Positions 59,901-64,000 of a DNA stretch of 64,000 bases are shown here, one piece after another; position 1 is the stretch's first letter, and the number at the start of each line of letters is the position of its first letter. This stretch comes from Panicum virgatum (Eukaryota > Streptophyta > Magnoliopsida > Poales > Poaceae), in the NCBI RefSeq assembly GCF_016808335.1, contig NC_053153.1, positions 12,721,033-12,785,032 on the forward strand, given 5' to 3'. Made by a program: the position numbers and the translations under genes. Under the pieces are notes generated by a model. That model was not told the origin of the DNA. It did no database searches and was given only the letters and a program-made list of their open reading frames with translations.

Positions 59901-62526
59901 GCCTGATAAACTTTGTCTGAGGATATCTATGATTTAAACAGCTATAAGCTACAAAAAGAACTTTTGAACCCCTATGCTCCACCTTCCCACTCCACCCACT
60001 TACACTTGCAGGAGAGGCAGTGGTTAATAGAAATCTTTGCAAAGGGAACATACGTATTGCAGTCACTTCTGATTTGGTTTATCTCTTAGTTTATCTTTTC
60101 TTTAATGACAATTAGGTCTGTGTATTTGCATTTTAATTCTTGAGTTTACCATATCATTATGCAGTATGATTGTGGTCGATATGGAGTAATTTAGTGGCTA
60201 CATTCCTGTCAGCAGCCAATGGCTATGGTCTGGCCTTCTTGATGATTCTTATAATGTGTTTAGGCTTCCAAATAAAGTTGCAGTTGCCCTTAACATAGGA
60301 CTCCAATATTTATTAATACTGGTAACTGTCAGTTACCTGTAATGTACTTTCTGTAATTACATGACACTAGTGAATGGCTAAAGAATTGGGAATTTACTCT
60401 GTTTCTGTGAACAAATCCACAGCTATAATGTTATTCGCAGTCTTAATCTCTTACAACTATTATTTTATTTGCCTATATGATTTGCACAAATTTGAACCAT
60501 TGGGCGCAATTGTCAAGGATGGAGGCAATTGGTGACTAGGGGGTGCCATGGCTTCCTCCATGCCTATGCAATTCTACTAATTAGCTCTTTGAAGTTTTTA
60601 AGTAAAAAAGATAAAAATCATTACTTGGCACCATATATTGTTAACATCAACCCCCCCCCCCCCCCACCCCCACCCTCATCAAAATTTCCTGGCTGTCCTT
60701 GACAATTGTTCATGTCTTCTTGTTGTTGTCTGGTTCAATTGAAACCACATCAACTCATCAGACTTTTTTATGTTCTCCATGCAGTTTACTTACTCTGTTG
60801 CCCTTCTTTTTTTTTTTCTAAATTGCTTGCAGAGCATTGAATTTCTATCAACTATCATTGATAATCAAGATGTGACTGCCATTCTTCTTCAGCCTTTGAT
60901 AAAAGTGGGATTTGTTGATCATGTTATCAGTTTGTTAGCAAGTGAGATCGAAAAAATATCAGATGAGAGTAAATTTGACAGGTGCAGGGAGCAGTATTCT
61001 TGTGAATTGAACTAATTTTAGAATATGCTCATTTCGTATAATACTATCTGTTATCCGCAAAAAGGTACCATTTTCCGTTGCATGTACTGCATTCAATCTT
61101 GGAGAATTTTCATTAGATAATAAGAACAATATATTTGATTATCCAGTTTCTTTATGGTCTAGAAATGAGGATTTGTGCTCCAACCATAATAATAGTTTAC
61201 AGTCATCTAATCTTCCTTTTACTGCAAAATTAGAATCCCTCCCTGTTTTGTGGGTTGCAGGCGTTTCTTATTTTCCTGCAGATTGATCTGTCCTGTATTC
61301 CTTCTTATAGTTTTGATTTGTTAACTGTAGTTATTTCACTGTTATTAACCTTGTTGCTTCAATTTTAAGTTAATAACCTGGGACAGAAATGAAAATATAA
61401 GATTTCTCATTTTACAACACATTTCAGGTCTGCTTCTCGTGATTTGATCTTTCATTTTATGGAAGAGTTATCTGCAACAGACATCTGTTTAGAAGTGATG
61501 TCATCAAGTGACCAGCTGATTCAAGTGCTTGATAAGATAATTAAGTTACCTGATAAATTTGAGGTGAGCACTATGCTTCCATTTTTGTTGATTTGATCAT
61601 TAGAATATCTTGTTTAAGTTACAGTCCGGTTTACTGCCTTGTTTTGTTATGATTTTTTTACCATCAGTAAAACCATGAAATGAGAAAAATAGGCACAAGA
61701 ATTATTGAATTTGTATACTCAGTTACATACCTGATATTTCTATAGATAATATGCAACATTGGTAGCTGTGTTTTGCAAACTCTGCTTCAGGTTTCAAGCT
61801 ATTGTGCTTCTGTGGTGATGATATTAGCAAATCTTCTAGCAGATGGAAAACATATTGTGCCTAGTCTCTCTCATGGTGCGTCACATCTTATGAATAATGC
61901 ATCTTACCATTTGAAAACCACGTTTGTGTTATCACAATACTTTGGCCTTTTTGTTCTTTCAGATTTACCCTTCTTGGAGGGACTCTTTGACATTCTTCCT
62001 CTAGTTTGTGATGATAACCAAGGCCGGAACGCTCTCTGGTGTATCTTAGCACGTTTGCTGGCACAAGCACAAGGAATTGATATGAACTCTTCCTCTCTCA
62101 AGCAGTTTGTATCATTGCTGTTAGGCAAGTTCACTCTCATCAAAGATGACCTTGAGAGCCACAGAGTTGACAAAGTGGATTTGTCGGCTGAGGATACTTA
62201 CCTCAAGCATGGTATATCCACATCTGTATCCTTCCCAGTAAAATACTTTGCTTCTTTTTTCCCCAGGAAAACATAGTGACTTCATGGAGATGTTGGACAT
62301 TTATTTTCTTTTGCAAAATTTAACATACCAAACATGATGAAACATACTGTAGAAGCACATTTTTGCTTTTCCTAAGATTTTCGTACAGCTCAGCACGATC
62401 TGTTGTATCATGGAGAGATGGATTGCTGAGAAGTCCTCCTTGAGCGAAGAAGAGGATCCACTGACTGAAAGTACCATTGAAAATGCTAGAAAACTGCTGA
62501 ACTACTGCCAGAATTACGATATGTAA
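56980..62526 (+). CDS. SAAL1: SAAL1-like protein (serum amyloid A-like 1; helical-repeat fold)
   Basis: Eleven exons (56980-57156, 57360-57454, 57544-57685, 58868-58933, 59032-59171, 59646-59772, 60833-60981, 61428-61563, 61791-61875, 61963-62225, 62389-62526) give 505 residues. After an acidic N-terminus (EEEEETP) come the SAAL1 blocks: WEECGCILWDLAASKP, LANLHVTQSPRVKEICIGI and MGNLACHESLVDAI, then alpha-helical, armadillo-like repeats. Animal SAAL1 promotes cell proliferation; the plant role is unknown. It ends with NARKLLNYCQNYDM. The splice between the last two exons is the least certain: the donor TCT|GTATCC at 62226 is chosen because it alone keeps phase with the last exon, although the nearby CATG|GTATAT site at 62212 looks as good. 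Intron 3 holds a 572 bp transposon. Confidence 0.88.
57845..58416. mobile_element. hAT-like nonautonomous element in a SAAL1 intron
   Basis: The ends CCAAGTTCAGCTAGGCG are perfect inverted repeats of at least 17 bp. An exact 8 bp duplication GCTGTTAG flanks them (57837-57844 and 58417-58424). Many CCTAGGCG-type subterminal repeats, and a GC-rich centre with coding-like frames but no transposase. 572 bp, in a 1.18 kb intron. Confidence 0.93.
60649..60675. repeat. Poly-C tract in a SAAL1 intron
   Basis: A run of about 15 C followed by A(C)5 and A(C)4 blocks. Potential i-motif/G-quadruplex on the opposite strand, and a likely place for sequencing error. Confidence 0.8.
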
Positions 62527-63611
62527 CTTGCTTACTGCAACTCTAACATTGCTGACCTGTGGCTCTGTAAGTTGCAGTGCGCAGCTGCTTGAACATGGAA
62601 AGTTTCTTGAGGTCCAATATTATTGGTGTGGAGTTGTAGAGTTCGTTGCTAAGCTAGTTTGTAACATTATATGTCAATTTGCATTGATATAGCTTTGTAG
62701 AAGATGGTATATTCTGCAGTGCCAATCGATGCTTATGATTTAGCAAAAATGATTGCTGACGGTGCTACACATGAAGGTGCTGTCATTTATCCAGCATCTG
62801 CATCATGAAGTCACGTGCATTGTGAAAAGGCAAACAGATAGGCTTGTGCAGGAAACCCCTTGATTGTCTTAATCTTAAACCTTATATGGTGCACTTCATC
62901 GCCACCTTTGTCGTCGCTAGTAGAAGTGAAGGTTCTATGATCATAATCAGCCATACTTCTTATTTTTACTAGTCAAAGCTTATAACATAAAGAATTTCAA
63001 TAAGTCTATCAGAAATATGTCAATCAAACTTGTAATGTAAAGAAAATTACCAAAAAAAAAACACAGCGCATATGTCACTAGGATTTTGAGATTCGCAACA
63101 TAAGCTGTTTTGAGTTGCCAACGCCCACTTCCCTTGCATAATTTTGGTGCATAATGTGGGGTTACAGAAAAAAACAAATAGGGGATGGGCATTTGCAACA
63201 AAAACTTGTGGTGGTCTCAAACAAATGACAGATGGGAACTGGGGTGGTTCTTACAATTTTCCCTAAAAATAGCTTAGATTAAAGACATGACGATGATGTA
63301 AATTCATAACATTCCGTATTTAAGAATATCATGTTTTTGGCTGATGTACTAAAAGACTTATATAAAAATTAGTATGATAAATTTATATGTTTGTAAATGG
63401 ATAGAGCACGTCAAAATAAAATCAACTTGCAAACGAGGCCAAACGCTCAAAAGGAGTCAAAAAGCGTGCACTGAACAGGCTCAGCTATTCCCTCGCATCA
63501 CCACACGTTACACGAGCTGGGACCCCAGTTACACCACTACAGCAGCGCCCGCCCCGCATCACGGCCTTCCATTCCCCAATCTAGGGTGCGAGCTCCCCGC
63601 CACCGCCGGCC
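62527..63611. other. SAAL1 3' flank and promoter of the TIFY gene
   Basis: AT-rich 3' UTR to about 62900, then intergenic sequence, becoming GC-rich near 63530 at the start of the next gene. Nothing else supportable. Confidence 0.5.
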
Positions 63612-63899
63612 ATGCCCGACGCGGACGTCGACGTCGAGATGCGCGCCGCCGCCGCCGCCGGAGCCTCAGCCGCACCTGGCGACGACGATGGCGAGGACGG
63701 CACCGGGGAGGATGAGGAGGACGGAGAGGAGGTCGATGACGAGGACGAGGACGAGGATGAGGAGGAGCGGACCGCGCCGGCGCCGGCCGAGGAGCCTCCC
63801 GCCCCGGCGCCCGTCTCGGCCTTGCCGGGAAACCCGAACCAGCTGACGCTTCTCTTCCAGGGCGAAGTCTACGTGTTCGAATCCGTCACCCCCGACAAG
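63612..63899 (+). CDS. TIFY/ZIM-domain GATA-type transcription factor, exon 1 (partial)
   Basis: The 96-codon first exon runs from ATG at 63612 to a donor at CCCGACAAG|GTGTCC. Residues 24-53 are a long Asp/Glu tract. Residues 79-89 carry the TIFY core (TLLFQGEVYVF), the protein-protein interaction module named after TIF[F/Y]XG. The variant TLxFQGEVYVF, with an acidic N-terminus and no AP2 or JAZ features, is typical of the ZIM/ZML group (GATA24/25/28), whose later exons encode a CCT motif and a GATA zinc finger. Those exons lie beyond the window, so the class call is inference. These factors act in the nucleus in light and stress responses. Confidence 0.85.
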
Positions 63900-64000
63900 G
63901 TGTCCGTCTCGATTCATTTCGTTCTGTTTTGCAATTCACGTGTGAAATGTGCAGCTCCAGAATCCATGCGATCGAATCAGAAATTTAACGTGCTTAGTGA

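Overview
This window is nuclear DNA from a grass (Poaceae), and the repeat content suggests a panicoid. Evidence for a grass: intron-split genes with GC-rich first exons, very AT-rich introns and intergenic DNA, and a dense load of small DNA transposons with typical grass termini (Stowaway, Tourist/Harbinger, hAT, Mutator foldback, CACTA, mariner). There is no operon-like layout. The genus call is inference only.

Layout, left to right. 1.27-1.69 kb (-): exon 1 of a gamma-glutamyl-peptidase-like class I glutamine amidotransferase that runs off the left edge. 9.76-11.56 kb (-): organellar SpoU-family RNA methyltransferase, 4 exons. 12.46-16.18 kb (-): plastid ferredoxin FdC2, about 7 exons. 19.99-21.95 kb (+): HPP-family plastid membrane transporter, 5 exons. 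22.62-25.33 kb (-): GINT1, the GT64 enzyme that glycosylates GIPC sphingolipids, 4 exons. 27.7-32.6 kb (+): two tandem, decayed F-box genes. 35.1-38.8 kb: a 3.7 kb mariner-like element with a frameshifted DD39D transposase and an unexplained GC-rich block. 38.95-40.27 kb (-): a ribosome-inactivating-protein gene split by a 542 bp CACTA element. 41.2-41.6 kb (-): a small two-exon gene of the kind found in plant transposons. 42.8-47.9 kb: nested transposons and an LTR-like tandem repeat. 48.5-54.0 kb (-): chloroplast MRS2/CorA magnesium transporter, 13 exons. 54.8-56.6 kb (-): RMI2, 4 exons. 57.0-62.5 kb (+): SAAL1-like helical-repeat protein, 11 exons. 63.6 kb to the right edge (+): exon 1 of a TIFY/ZIM-domain GATA-type factor.

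Exon boundaries were set by hand from family conservation, GT/GC-AG sites and reading-frame phase. For SpoU, HPP, GINT1, MRS2 and RMI2 the exons sum to an unbroken frame from ATG to stop. FdC2 exon 1 and the last SAAL1 intron are less certain.

The genes are independent housekeeping genes. Several act in the plastid (FdC2, HPP transporter, MRS2, probably SpoU), but nothing links them in one pathway. I found no convincing new multi-gene system. The most interesting material is how transposons have altered genes: a CACTA element inside a RIP gene, a Harbinger MITE and two frameshifts in an F-box gene, tandem duplications that copy splice sites, a mariner element with a frameshift at an A6G run, GC-AG introns, and a 372 bp head-to-head promoter shared by RMI2 and SAAL1.
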